This document shows, in pieces, positions 25,501 through 39,300 of a stretch of 64,000 nucleotides of DNA (the first letter of the stretch is position 1; every line of letters begins with the position of its first letter). The notes beneath the pieces are model-generated. The model ran no database searches. It was not told the origin of the DNA and saw only the letters and a program-made list of their open reading frames with translations. The DNA comes from Takifugu bimaculatus. Taxonomy: Eukaryota; Chordata; Actinopteri; Tetraodontiformes; Tetraodontidae. The stretch covers positions 17,144 to 81,143 of the forward strand of contig SWLE01000577.1 of NCBI GenBank assembly GCA_004026145.2, read 5' to 3'. The position numbers were made by a program, and so were the translations under genes.

Positions 25501-28500
25501 CTGAAAGGTAGTACCTGCATCACTACCTGGTTCTTCTTAGCCAGTAATAACGGTAGTCAAGGACACAACTTTGCCAAACTTGTCTCAGCTCATGGAGTTT
25601 GATGTGATGACTGATGCTAGCAGCCAATTCAGCCACAGCTTTAATGCCAGGTGGAGGAGCTCCTGTGATTAGCCTCAAGAATTAACATGAGAATCTATTA
25701 CAGGAGGACACTAATCTGTGGTGAACTTGACCACACATTGAGTCCACAGCCTTTATGATACTTGGAGTAACTAACCACAGGTCAGAGCTGCTGTAAAGAA
25801 CCTCAAAGAGCACAAGGACTTACTGAGATCAGTGTTCCTGAGGGCATCCAGGAGCTGGTGAAATCCCATCAATGGCATCTGTGCGTGTAAAAGCTTGTAT
25901 GGTGCCCAGGCTTCTGGAGGTAGACCATGTTAGAGGCAAGCTTTCTTTCTTTTCTGTCTTAGCTGATGGAAGCTTCCGTATCCCGGCTGCCTGTCACTGC
26001 TGCTGGGCCTCCTCCACCATGACTGCAGCTAACCCTGCCAACATGGTGCTAGAAACAGATGCAAATGATCAGTTTTAGTTTGGATGAATCCCTCTGGTGT
26101 GCTAAATGACCCTAACCCTAACCTTTTCATCCACTCCAAGTATTTTCTGCATATATTCTGCAGAATGAAGCCAAAGGATAAACGGATCGTTGGATCATTT
26201 TTGCTCAGTTCTGGATGCGTCCCGTTCGTGGCTCAGATGTGCACGTGCTTTCATGTTTGCATGTGTTTTTATCCAGGCAAACCTCGAGTATAGCAGGGCT
26301 TAAATCATGGCATGAGCTTTCCTCTGCTGGCGCACTCTTGTCAACAGCTCTGAGGTATTTTTATTGTACTTAGATGAAGTTGACTGAGCATAGCACCAAG
26401 AAAGGGAATCAGACGCCCTCCCAGTCAGACATAAATGCCCATAAAACTCTGAAACACTGACTGTCTTCCAAGACTGTCACAAACTGATGAATGAGCCATT
26501 CAGCTAGAAGATCGTTGCCCTTGTTTCTGCTTGGACCTGAGCGAGTTGTGGTCTTTCATCGCTGAGGTCATGAAGGCTCGTGATACCACGGCGACCCCGA
26601 CTCATGGCTCTCATAGATACTCGTGTGTCTGCTCTTGCTCCCTCGACAGAATGGCAGCACTGGTGCGTGCGCTGTGAGAGATGGAGATTTCTAGATAAGG
26701 TGACCAGCAGAGAAGGCGATGGGTGAAGGAGGGCCGCATGCATCTTGTTGGATTATCTGATTTGTGTGTTGGCGTGTGCATCTATTTCTGCTCGTATTTT
26801 CATTTAAGGTGTTGTCTCCATGATCTAGCTGTGTCATTTCTCAATCATATCCAAAAAACAGACTTGATGTTCCTGCTCTCTCTGCTTCTGTTCACCCAGG
26901 TGACGACCCCTTGCAGCCCGTCACCTCAGATGAGACGGTGTCGGCGGGGGGCACAGTTACGCTGACCTGCCGGGTAGCGGAGAACGACAACTCATCGCTG
27001 CAGTGGTCCAACACAGCACAGCAGACCCTGTATTTTGGAGAGAAGAGAGGTAAAAGGAGGGCACAAAAGAACGTGTTGATTAAAAAAGCTCCATGTAGCT
27101 TTTCAACTTTGAACGTGCTGGACTTGTTTCACTGAAAGTGTTTTGCTTGGAGGCAAAAGGGCCGATTTCATTTGTGTCGTAATAATATCAATCTTTATTT
27201 AAAAGCACATTTCATGGCTCAACAAGAGCGAACCAAATCAATATAACCACATTAACACAAGACTTATACTAAAACTTTAAAAGTGAGCAGGCATGAGGTG
27301 GAGCAGAGATCATCTGAGGGAAGCAGCACCAGAGAATCGGGGATGTGAAGAAGGTTGGACAGGTTAGGGTTAGGGTTACTGGGGACTGAATAGGGTTAGG
27401 GTTACTGGGGACTGAATAGGGTTAGGGTTACTGGGGACTGAATAGGGTTAGGGTTACTGGGGACTGAATAGGGTTAGGGTTACTGGGGACTGAATAGGGT
27501 TAGGGTTACTGGGGACTGAATAGGGTTAGGGTTACTAGGGACTGAATAGGGTTAGGGTTACTGGGGACTGAATAGGGTTAGGGTTACTGGGGACTGAATA
27601 GGGTTAGGGTTACTGGGGACTGAATAGGGTTAGGGTTACTGGGGACTGAATAGGGTTAGGGTTACTGGGGACTGAATAGGGTTAGGGTTAGGGTTACTGG
27701 GGACTGAATAGGGTTAGGGTTACTAGGGACTGAATAGGGTTAGGGTTACTGGGGACTGAATAGGGTTAGGGTTACTGGGGACTGAATAGGGTTAGGGTTA
27801 CTGGGGACTGAATAGGGTTAGGGTTAGGGTTAGTAGGGACTGAATAGGGTTAGGGTTACTGGGGACTGAATAGGGTTAGGGTTACTGGGGACTGAATAGG
27901 GTTAGGGTTAGGGTTACTAGGAACTGAATAGGGTTAGGGTTACTGGGGACTGAATAGGGTTAGGGTTACTGGGGACTGAATAGGGTTAGGGTTAGGGTTA
28001 CTGGGGACTTAATAGGGTTAGGGTTACTGGGGACTGAATAGGGTTAGGGTTACTGGGGACTGAATAGGGTTAGGGTTACTGGGGACTGACTAGGGTTAGG
28101 GTTAATGGGGACTGAATAGGGTTAGGGTTAATGGGGACTGAATAGGGTTAGGGTTACTAGGGACTGACTAGGGTTAGGGTTAATGGGGACTGAATAGGGT
28201 TAGGGTTAATGGGGACTGAATAGGGTTAGGGTTACTAGGGACTGAATAGGGTTAAGGTTAGGGTTACTGGGGACTGAATAGGGTTAGGGTTACTAGGGAC
28301 TGAATAGGGTTAGGGTTACTGGGGACTGAATAGGGTTAGGGTTACTGGGGACTGAATACGGTTAGGGTTACTGGGGACTGAATAGGGTTAGGGTTACTGG
28401 GGACTGAATAGGGTTAGGGTTAATGGGGACTGAATAGGGTTAGGGTTACTGGGGACTGAATAGGGTTAGGGTTAATGGGGACTGAATAGGGTTAGGGTTA

Positions 28501-31500
28501 CTAGGGACTGAAAAGGGTTAGGGTTACTGGGGACTAAATAGGGTTAGGTTTAGGGTTACTGGCGACTGAATAGGGTTAGGGTTAGGGTTACTGGGGACTG
28601 AATAGGGTTAGGGTTACTAGGGACTGAATAGGGTTAGGGTTACTGGGGACTGAATAGGGTTAGGGTTACTGGGGACTGAATAGGGTTAGGGTTAATGGGG
28701 ACTGAATAGGGTAAGGGTTACTGGGGACTGAATAGGGTTAGGGTTAATGGGGACTGAATAGGGTTAGGGTTACTGGGGACTGAATCTGGTTAGGGTTACT
28801 GGGGACTGAATAGGGTTAGGGTTACTAGGGACTGAATAGGGTTAGGGTTAATGGGGACTGAATAGGGTTAGTGAGGGGCCAACCTAACCCCAACCCTAAC
28901 CCTTTACCCAACCCTAACCCAACACTAACCCTTTACCCAACCCTAACCCTTTACCCAACCCCACCCTAACCCTTTACCCAACCCCAACCTAACCCTTTAC
29001 CCAACCCTAACCCTTTACCCAACCCCAACCTAACCCCAACCCTAACCCTTTACCCAACCCCACCCTAACCTTTTACCCAACCCCAACCTAACCCTAACCC
29101 CAACCCTAACCCTTTACCCAACCCCACCCTAACCCTTTACCCAACCCCAACCTAACCCTAAACCTTTACCCAACCCTAACCCTTTACCCAACCCCAACCT
29201 AACCCCAACCCTAACCCTTTACCCAACCCCAACCTAACCCTTTACCCAACCCTAACCCTTTACCCAACCCCACCCTAACCCTTTACCCAACCCCAACCTA
29301 ACCCTTTACCCAACCCCACCCTAACCCTTTACCCAACCCAACCTAACCCTAACCCTTTACCCAACCCCACCCTAACCCTTTACCCAACCCCAACCTAACC
29401 CCAACCCTACCCTTTACCCAACCCCAACCTAACCCCAACCCCAACCCTTTACCCAACCCCAACCTAACCCTAACCCCAACCCTAACCCTTTACCCAACCC
29501 CAACCTAATACTAACCCTAACCCTTTACCTAACCCCAACCTAACTCTAACCCAACCCAACCCTGTCAGTACTGACGCAGGTATATCCAGTCATAATAAAG
29601 CAGTAACAACCACAGTAACAATCAAAGTGGGTAGTATATAATCTACCAGTTGAGCTTTGCATTATTTATATCCCGACGACTATAATGAACAGGAGCCAGT
29701 TAATGGATGGGGCGCAGAAATTGACAGCAGTCATGATCAATCATCTTCTGAATTTTTGTTACCGGTATAAAGGTAAAAAAACTTGAAAGTAATAATATGA
29801 TTTGGATTTTACCAGCTGTTTCCATAATCCTTGGGTTGGGTCATGGTGGGTGTCATTTATTCAAAGGTTTCATTGGCATGTGGCTTGAAGCTCATGAACC
29901 ATGGGGAACATTTCAAGCTTCATGGAGAACTCATTGCTCTGTGCTTTACTATGCATCATCTTTTGTTCATTACATTCATTTTCTGCTCTCTACATTTGTC
30001 AGTTTTAGAGAAAGAGAAAAATGATCAAGAGAAGTAAGAGAATAAAGCCAAGTGGCGGCTTTAGCAGAAGTGGAGGATATGAACCCATATCATTTACATG
30101 TCTTTCTATATTGTGCAACAATACAATTTTAGGTCCTTTTAAGTTTGATTTTCTTGTCAATCAAATCAAGTACTGTATTACAGCCCAAACTCAAACACTG
30201 TTGCCCCAGCGGGCGTGACAGGCTGCACAGTTGTGACCCCCTCTGTCCTCAGACCCTCCAGCTGGGTCAGGAATAACTTACAAAACCATTTTAGGGAAAA
30301 TTATGAAACCGTAATGCAGGGCCAAGTCTGAGGGATCTGGGATGAACAGTCAGACAGTCGATGCACCATATCAGATCAGGATCGGCATCATTATTATATC
30401 TGTTCATCATCAATAGAAGTCTGTCCATGAATTAAGGTCGTGATGGTAAAGACGTCCATGGGCCCAGGTGCGTTTTCAGATGTCCTTATATGGTGCTCTG
30501 GTCCACTCGACCTTCACGTCCTGATGGTCAACACTTCCTGATCACGGAAGGAACATGAGTCCTTGCTAATCCTGGAGCATCAGGGAGCTGCGGGAAGTAT
30601 TGAGAAGCAGATGGGAAGATGGAGAGGACGTGTGTGTGTGTGTGTGTGTGTGGGTGGGGGGGGGGGGGGGGGGGGGTGGGGGGGTGGAGGTAGGTTTTTC
30701 TCTTTAGTCTTGGTTTTAACATGTCCAAATATTTTAAAAAGACAGAAGGTAAGAGACACAGAATGAATGAATGAATGAATGACACTATAAATGTGTCTGG
30801 AAGGTCGAAGAGCTGAAACTTGTCCTGAGCAATAGCAGAAAACCTTTCACTCAATAAAAATCTAAATGTTATACGTAACTCAAACTCATCCTCCCAAAAT
30901 ACTGAAATGAGAAGTTCCCGCATGACAACACGAAGAAAAAATGGGAAAATACTGACAAGTAAAGCAAGTTTTTGTGTTTCCCCTCATAATGCCAAAAACT
31001 GACATCTGAATTTGAGAGTTGGCTGAGGAGAAACTTACCTGGGAAGACAGAAGGTAGACGAAAAAGGAGTAAATGTATGTGAACTCTGCTGTTGTGAGAG
31101 AACCCCCCCCCCCCCCCCCCTCCAAATGATTGAGGGACATGACAAGAAGAAGGTGTGAAAATATCTGCGTTCACCTCAGTTGGACCTTTGGGGAGTTTTG
31201 GGTCTCAGGTTTGAGGTGAAGGAAAAACCCGTCTGGCCACAAATATACTGTGGATGAGTGGTGGAGAGACGAGCGTGCACACACGCGCGTGCACGCTAGA
31301 ACCTGCACACGCGCGCGTGCACGCTAGAGGCTGCACACGCGCGCGTGCACGCTAGAGGCTGCACTGGAATATCTCCCCCTCAACTCGCCTCTTCACCCTT
31401 TGACTTGTATTTAAGCTCTTCAGATGCTCCTTTTTCCTGACACAGCCCGCTGCTTTTATTCTAAACAATCACATATGCAGCGACGTGTCCACGTCCTGTT

Positions 31501-33326
31501 GATGCTGCTGGTCATCGATTCTGTCAAACGCTTCATGTATATAGACAGTGTGCTGGTTGGCTTATGTAATGAATGCACGGATGTAATGAAGTCCTTATGA
31601 GATAATCGAGGTTAAACATGACAGGTGGTGAAAATGCACTGCAGCAAGTTGTCATGACCGAATCTATGTGCATTGAGTTGCAGCAGTTTTAGTGGTTGAT
31701 GAATTATAAGTGTTAACAAGCAATTGAACAGGTGTAACTAAAACAACGGCCAGTTAATTACAGGCTGTTTCACTTTATCCTGAACTTTTTCTATCCAGTC
31801 TTGACCAGGGTCCCTCAGCTCCTCTCTCTCTCTCTTATGTGTCTTCTCTTCAACTGTGACTCTCCTCTTAATGTCTTCAATGGTTTAACTCTGGAAAATA
31901 TTTCCAAGCTTTTGTGACTGTTGAAAGAGGAATCTGGCATCATGTCATACAGTCGTGCTGCTATGTTGGCTTTTGAAAATGGATGAAGATAGTCTAAATT
32001 CACATGAAGTACCTGGTGCTGTGGAAAGCATCTTCAAGCATTTTCTGCTGCAAAACAACTGCTAATATAACAAACACTACAGCTAATCTTCCAATTCTTA
32101 AAGTTCTTGTTGCGTTGCTGGTTGAACCACCACGTTCTGATGAAGGTGGTCCCACATGAGACCTTCAGAAATACCAACGAGAGGACTCACTGGGTTCAAC
32201 TGGAGGAAATGACTTTTGAATTGGGTTGAAACCACTTTATTTAATCTTGCTTCTTCTTCTAGAGCAGGGGTGGGCAAACATTTTGATTCGTGGGCCACAA
32301 TGGGTTCTAACATTTGACAAAGGGGCCGGACCAGGAGCAGATGGATGGATGGAGTGCTTTGGTAACCTCACCTCATTGGAGAAAAAATACACATCTTGGG
32401 ATATGGAGAAAACATGTGCTTTAATTTCAAATGAAAATGAAGAGAAGCATTACAACAAAATATCTGACTTTGGAATGAGTCTTAAAACACTTAAAATCAA
32501 ATGAATAAAATGTGCCTTTTTTTAAAAAAAAAAAAAAAAACATTTCTATTTTAAAGTACTGAAAGTTCTGTTATCCTTCAGGATATCACCATCACTCTCC
32601 TCCTGACTGTCTTTTTTCTAGTGGGAAAACACCAGAATTGCAGTGAAAATATAACATTAACAAGGTTTATTCATTTAATTTTTCAAGTTTGGCGGCCGGA
32701 TTAAAACGTTTAACGGGCCGCGTGTGGCCCCCGGGCCTTAGTTTGCCCATGCCTGTTCTAGAGCATAGGTGTCAAACTCTGGCCCGTGGGCCAAATTTGG
32801 CCCGTAATGTAATTATATTTGGCTCGCAAAGCCATACCAATTGACTATTAGAGCTGGCCTGCCGGTATTATCTCTTAAAGTGCATGTGCTAATACTACAA
32901 ATACCAGAATGCTCTGCTGTTGTTTTGGTGTGAAAATCCACACTCCACATCAGTTGGTGGTGGTAACGCACCAATATGTGGCTTGCTAACCACCAAGAAA
33001 GAGGAAGTAGTCATAGTGACCTTATATGCTAATGCTAATTCTGGTGTTGTGTTAGGTGTTGCTTGGTCCATGTTCAGTTGTTGAGCAAAACTAGTTTGGG
33101 TCCATATCTAAAGGTTCCCTGTTGTAGCTGGAGGAAGGTTTTTTTCAATAAATATCAATATTGGCCTGTGACTTTGGCCCAGTTTTGAATTTTGGCCCAC
33201 TGGGTCTTTGAGTTTGACACCTCTGATCTAGAGCAAACTAGAATGGCTCAAATACATACCATAATCGCACAGTAGCAACAGCCCACAGATCAATGCTATC
33301 ACAGAAATGAGCTCATTTCTTTCCAT

Positions 33327-33361
<35 letters not shown>

Positions 33362-36300
33362 CTCTTGTTCCCTTTCACTTGCTCGACATCTTTCATCATT
33401 GGGTTTTAACTGATGACAAAGCAACTTCTGTCTTGCTCACATCTCCCCACCACCTCCTTCCTCGCTCGGCCATCCCTGATCCTGTCAATTATATGATTGT
33501 TTATATCATTATATCATTATTATATCATCGAGGCATTTATTTATCGTTCTTCTGCCTGCATCTTTTCCTCATCTCTCACTTGTTAGTCATTTCTTTGTCT
33601 TTCTTTGCCTTGTCTCACATCTCTGAGTTGCTTTTTTAGTTCCGTCCAGTTGATAAATCCTCATAAATTCCCGTGATTGTTGGTCAGAACGATGACAGTG
33701 GAGCCTGGTCTGTAGTACCAAACCACCAAACATATAGGTGACAGGTGACTGGGACTAAAACACCTTTCTGTTCAAAGAATCAGTCTTTTCTTCAGTATTT
33801 TCAACCTGTTCACCTTTTGATTATAAGGTTTGCATTTTCAAAGATCTTTTTAATATTTCTGAAGTACACAACACACCTTTTCAGGAAAACCATCTGCTAC
33901 CAATTAATCTTCTTAATGCTATAACTTGATCAAAATGCTCTTACTCTTCTCTCTTCCCCTACTTTCATTTAATTCTTTCATTGTCATCATTTTCTTCTGC
34001 TGATTCATCCATATATTCCTCCCTTTTCATCCTTTATTTTTTGTCATCCGTCTCTCTTACACTCCTATTTTTAACTCTTTTGCCTTCATATTTCTAATTA
34101 TTTCATGTGATTTCTGTTTCCCTCTGCTCTCTGTTCTTATTCACTTTATTTTTTCTTTTTTGTTCCAATTTCACTTTTGTTCTTTTCTGACATGACATCT
34201 TCAAACTAAGAAACCATGAGTTGGTTATGGAAAGATCCTCAGTTGGGGTTCGGCCAGGCGGCAGTAATGAGCGTTAGATAATATGATATTATATCTATAT
34301 ATACAGTATATATATGATACTGATGTGTGAAAAGATGCAAACTCATACAGAACACAGTCTGATTATTGTTAAAGGTCATATCCCAATTAAAAATGGCTTC
34401 ATTTCTGCTTCCACTAACCACATCTGTCTAGACATCATTACCCTCACAGAGACTTAAATTAAATCTTAGAGCACTGCCACCCCAGCTGCACTAACCCTAA
34501 CCCTCTAACCCTAACCCAGCTGCACTAACCCTAACCCTAACCCACCCCAGCTGCACTAACCCTAACCCAGCTGCACCAACCCTAACCCACCCCAGCTGCA
34601 CTAACCCTAACCCACCCCAGCTGCACTAACCCTAACCCACCCCAGCTGCACTAACCCTAACCCTCTAACCCACCCCAGCTGCACTAACCCTAACCCTCTA
34701 ACCCTAACCCAGCTGCACTAACCCTAACCCTAACCCACCCCAGCTGCACTAACCCTAACCCAGCTGCACCAACCCTAACCCACCCCAGCTGCACTAACCC
34801 TAACCCAGCTGCACCAACCCTAACCCTCTAACTCACCCCAGCTGCACTAACCCTAACCCTAACCCAGCTGCACTAACCCTAACCCTAACCCAGCTGCACT
34901 AACCCTAACCCACCCCAGCTGCACTAACCCTAACCCTAACCCAGCTGCACTAATCCTAACCCTCTAACTCACCCCAGCTGCACTAACCCTAACCCTAACC
35001 CAGCTGCACTAACCCTAACCCACCCCAGCTGCACTAACCCTAACCCAGCTGCACTAACCCTAACCCTCTAACCCACCCCAGCTGCACTAACCCTAACCCT
35101 AACCACATCTGTCTAGACATCATTACCCTCACAGAGACTTAAATTAAATCTTAGAGCACTGCCACCCCAGCTGCACTAACCCTAACCCTCTAACCCTAAC
35201 CCAGCTGCACTAAGACCCTAACCCTAACCCACCCCAGCTGCACTAACCCTAACCCTAAACCCCCCCAGCTGCACTAACCCTAACCCAGCTGCACAACCCT
35301 AACCCACCCCAGCTGCCTAACCCTAACCCTCTAACCACCCCAGCTGCACTAACCTAACCCACCCCAGCTGCACTAACCCTAAACCCACCCCAGCTGCACT
35401 AACCCTAACCAGCTGCACCAACCCTACCACCCCAGCTGCAGCTAACCCTAACCCGTCTAACCCTAACCCAGCTGCACTAACCCTAACCCTAACCCACCCC
35501 AGCTGCACTAACCCTAACCCACCCAGCTGCACTAACCCTAACCCTCTAACCCACCCCAGCTGCACTAACCCTAACCCACCCCAGCTGCACTAACCCTAAC
35601 CCAGCTGCACAACCCTAACCCACCCCAGCTGCACTAACCCTAACCCTAACCCAGCTGCACTAACCCTGACCCTCGAACTCACCCCAGCTGCACTAACCCT
35701 AACCCTAAACCCAGCTGCACTAACCCCCTAACCCACCCCAGCGGCACTAACCCTAACCCTATAACCCAGCTACACTAACCCTAACCCTCTACCTAACCCA
35801 CCCCAGCTGCTGCACTAACCCTAAACCCATAACCCCTAGCTGCCCCAAACCCTAACCCACCCAATGCTGCACTAACCCTAACCCTAACCCAGCTGCACTC
35901 ACCCTAACCCTAACCCAGCTGACACTACCCTCTAACCCTCTAACCCACTCCCAAGCTGCACTAACCTAACCCTACCCAGCTGCACTAACCCTAACCCACC
36001 CCAGCTGCACTAACCCTAACCCTCTAACCACACCCCAGCTGCCACTAAACCCTAACCCAGCTGCACTACCCTACCCACCCCCAGCTGCACTAACCCTAAC
36101 CCACCCCAGCTGCACTAACCCTAACCCTAATCCAGCTGCACTAACCCTAACCCACCCCAGCTGCACTAACCCTAACCCTCTAACCCACCCCAGCTGCACT
36201 AACCCTAACCCAGCTGCACTAACCCTAACCCACCCCAGCTGCACTAACCCTAACCCACCCCAGCTGCACTTACCCTAACCCAGCTGCACTAACCCTAACC

Positions 36301-39300
36301 CACCCCAGCTGCACTAACCCTAACCCTCTAACCCACCCCAGCTGCACTAACCCTAACCCAGCTGCACTAACCCTAACCCACCCCAGCTGCACTAACCCTA
36401 ACCCACCCCAGCTGCACTAACCCTAACCCAGCTGCACTAACCCTAACCCACCCCAGCTGCACTAACCCTAACCCTCTAACCCACCCCAGCTGCACTAACC
36501 CTAACCCAGCTGCACTAACCCTAACCCAGCTACACTAACCCTCTAACCCTAACCAACTACATGTTCTCCCATACGTCACGACCTTCTGGACACGGTGGTG
36601 GGATTCATTTTTTTAATATCTAAATCATGGACTTTTGCTCCACTGCTCCATTCACACAAAAAAGCCTCTTGTGAAGAGCAGGCTACTAGTAACAGCTCTG
36701 CTTGAGGTCTATGTTGTTGTGATCTACGTATATGTTGTCTATATGTTAAAGAGTAGATACTCTTTTCTACAGAGTGTCTATTACTGTCATCCATCCCTGA
36801 ACACGAATGTCCTTTAACTTTCATGGAGGATTTCAGCATCCACTGAGACAACCCTAGCTCAGCTAACTTCCTGTCCCTGATTAGTTCTTTCTATTTATCA
36901 CATCTGTAGTTACTCCTTCTCACACAGCTGGCAAAAAGCTTGATCTCATTGTTGCTCGGTGATGCTCTACAGACACCCTCAAACTTACCTCTCTGCACCT
37001 CTAACACCACTTGTTCCTTCACTTCACTGTGAAGTTCAGTGATTATCCCCCTGCTCCCTCACTCATTGTCTCCACTCGCTCACAATCCCCACAAACTCTC
37101 TCCAACTCACTTCTTCCCTGGCTCCTCCACTCAACCCACTACAGCAACTTCTCCTCTCCAGAGGTTAGTGATACCAGCAGTACAATTTGGCTAACCCTGA
37201 GAGCATCTCTGGATAGTCTATATGTCCTATATCCATGTCACCTACGAGCTGGATGATACCCTCCAAACGCTGTCTACTCATCTCAGAGCGGCAGAGCAAA
37301 AATGGCTCAAATCCGGTGCACCTGAAGAGCTGGACCGCCCCCAGCCTCTGCTGTGCTTCTGCTCTTCTGGCATCACTGCTGCAAAGAAGCTGTTTTAAAA
37401 TGAGACCAACAGACTCAACAGACCAAACTTTTCTCACAGCTGACAATTTTGCCAAGTTCTTCATCATGAAATTTTGAGCCGTCAGCTTCCAGCTCTTTGA
37501 GAAGCCCACAAGTCCAACGTGCAGCTATCCTAATGCCTGCTCTCAGCCTTCTTTCACCTCCTTCCACACATTTACCTGCTCACAGAGAGCAACGTAGCTA
37601 AACTCTTGACACGTAGCCCTCTGACTACATACACACTTGGCCTACTGCCAACAAACCTCCTACAAACAAAAGCTCCCACCATCACCTTGGTGATCCCACA
37701 TGATCAGCTAACTCTTCCTTCTCCACCGGCACCTTTCCATCCACATTCAAAGAGAGGCGACACCTCCCTCAATCTGACTCAAGTGAGAAACTATTGTCTG
37801 GACTCCCTTCTCCCGTTCTTGTCAAAGAGCACTGAAATAGCCAAGTGATGCTTTTCGCAGATGGCAGCTTTTTACGTGTTAGAACGTGAACGTAACACTT
37901 TATGGCTGATGTCAAACCACAATCTGTTTCCAGGCCACTTTGGTTCCACTGAGCATTTAGGTCAGGTCAGGACCGTGAGATGTTTGCACCAAGGTCTGCA
38001 GCCAGACCACAATTAAACGTGTAAATGAACAGCCAAACAAGATCTGCAGTGTGCACATGGTCTTATATGGAGCAGAGATCTTGTGAGTGGACCATTTCCA
38101 CTGCTAACCCCTGAAAATCTCCCTTCTTCAAAGCCCAGTGTTAGCTTAGCAGTATGATTTGGGGTCATACAATTTCATCATAATTCAATTTTTATTCAGT
38201 TGGCTTCTGTTGTTTGCAGCGTAGAGAAATGTACCAGTGATAAAGATGTTTTCTCAGCTCTTAGCTGGACTCTCCCGATTGCAGCAATTTCTTTTTATTC
38301 CTCAGCATTCCTGTCATTCATTGTCTTTTTCACTACTTTTTTTTTGCCAGAACTACATTGCAAATGTGGAACCAATTATTGAAATAAATTTAAATGATGT
38401 GTTTATTCATTTCTATATTTGCTAGAGATCACAACTCAAAAATGTACTGATTATTCAAAAACAACTGCCTGAACCACCTTTTCAGTCTGTGTTGTCAGGA
38501 ATATTAACTGTGTCTGTCTAATTTTTGCTTTTCTGTGTCTTCTGCCTTCAGCTTTGAGGGATAACCGTATCCAGCTGCACCGCTCCACACCCACTGAGCT
38601 TTCCATCACCATCTCTGAGGTGCAACTGTCCGATGAGGGCGAGTACACCTGCTCCCTGTTCACCATGCCGGTCCGCACCGCCAGAGCAACGGTCACCGTG
38701 CTAGGTGGGTCCAGCGAATCTCTAAATGACATTAAGCTTTGTCTCCAACAGATTTGTAAAATATGTCTGCTGGGAGAGTTTAGTTAGAAAATGATACTAT
38801 TTTTTTTCCCAAACTTCTGATAAATTTTCTTTTTTAAATTGTAGTTTGTATTTTATCTGCTACACATCCATAGAAAGAAGCCATCTGAGATCCGCAGTAA
38901 TATTCCAGACTTTCCTCTGTTTCCTCTCTTCTCATTAAAGTCAGGAGGCACAGAGTGATCCTTCCTTCTTAGGGGCTCATTACGAAGGGTTTGCTTGTAC
39001 AAATATCTGTGTAAACTTGATGTTACCAGCAAAAACATGCAAGCTGATCTCCTAATGTGTGCACTGAGGACTGCATCTTGGCTTAATGAATTTGGAATAT
39101 GGAGCTTTTCTCCCAGGAAAGCCAAATACTGGAAGGAGAAAATTCAAATCAGAAATGTTACACAATTTTTTAAGCCTGGAATTATTTGCAGTGATTGTGT
39201 CTAAATTTAATACATTTGAAGGCATGATGCTTATGGCTGCTGTCACTTTGCCAGAAGGGGACACAGGAACAATGAAAAGATTTTAGTTGAATGTGAGAAC

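Noticed and set aside
32265..32504. Open frame shared by the two hAT copies at 9598 and 32265
   Set aside because: It includes the terminal inverted repeat and has no transposase motif; sharing is explained by common descent of the element.
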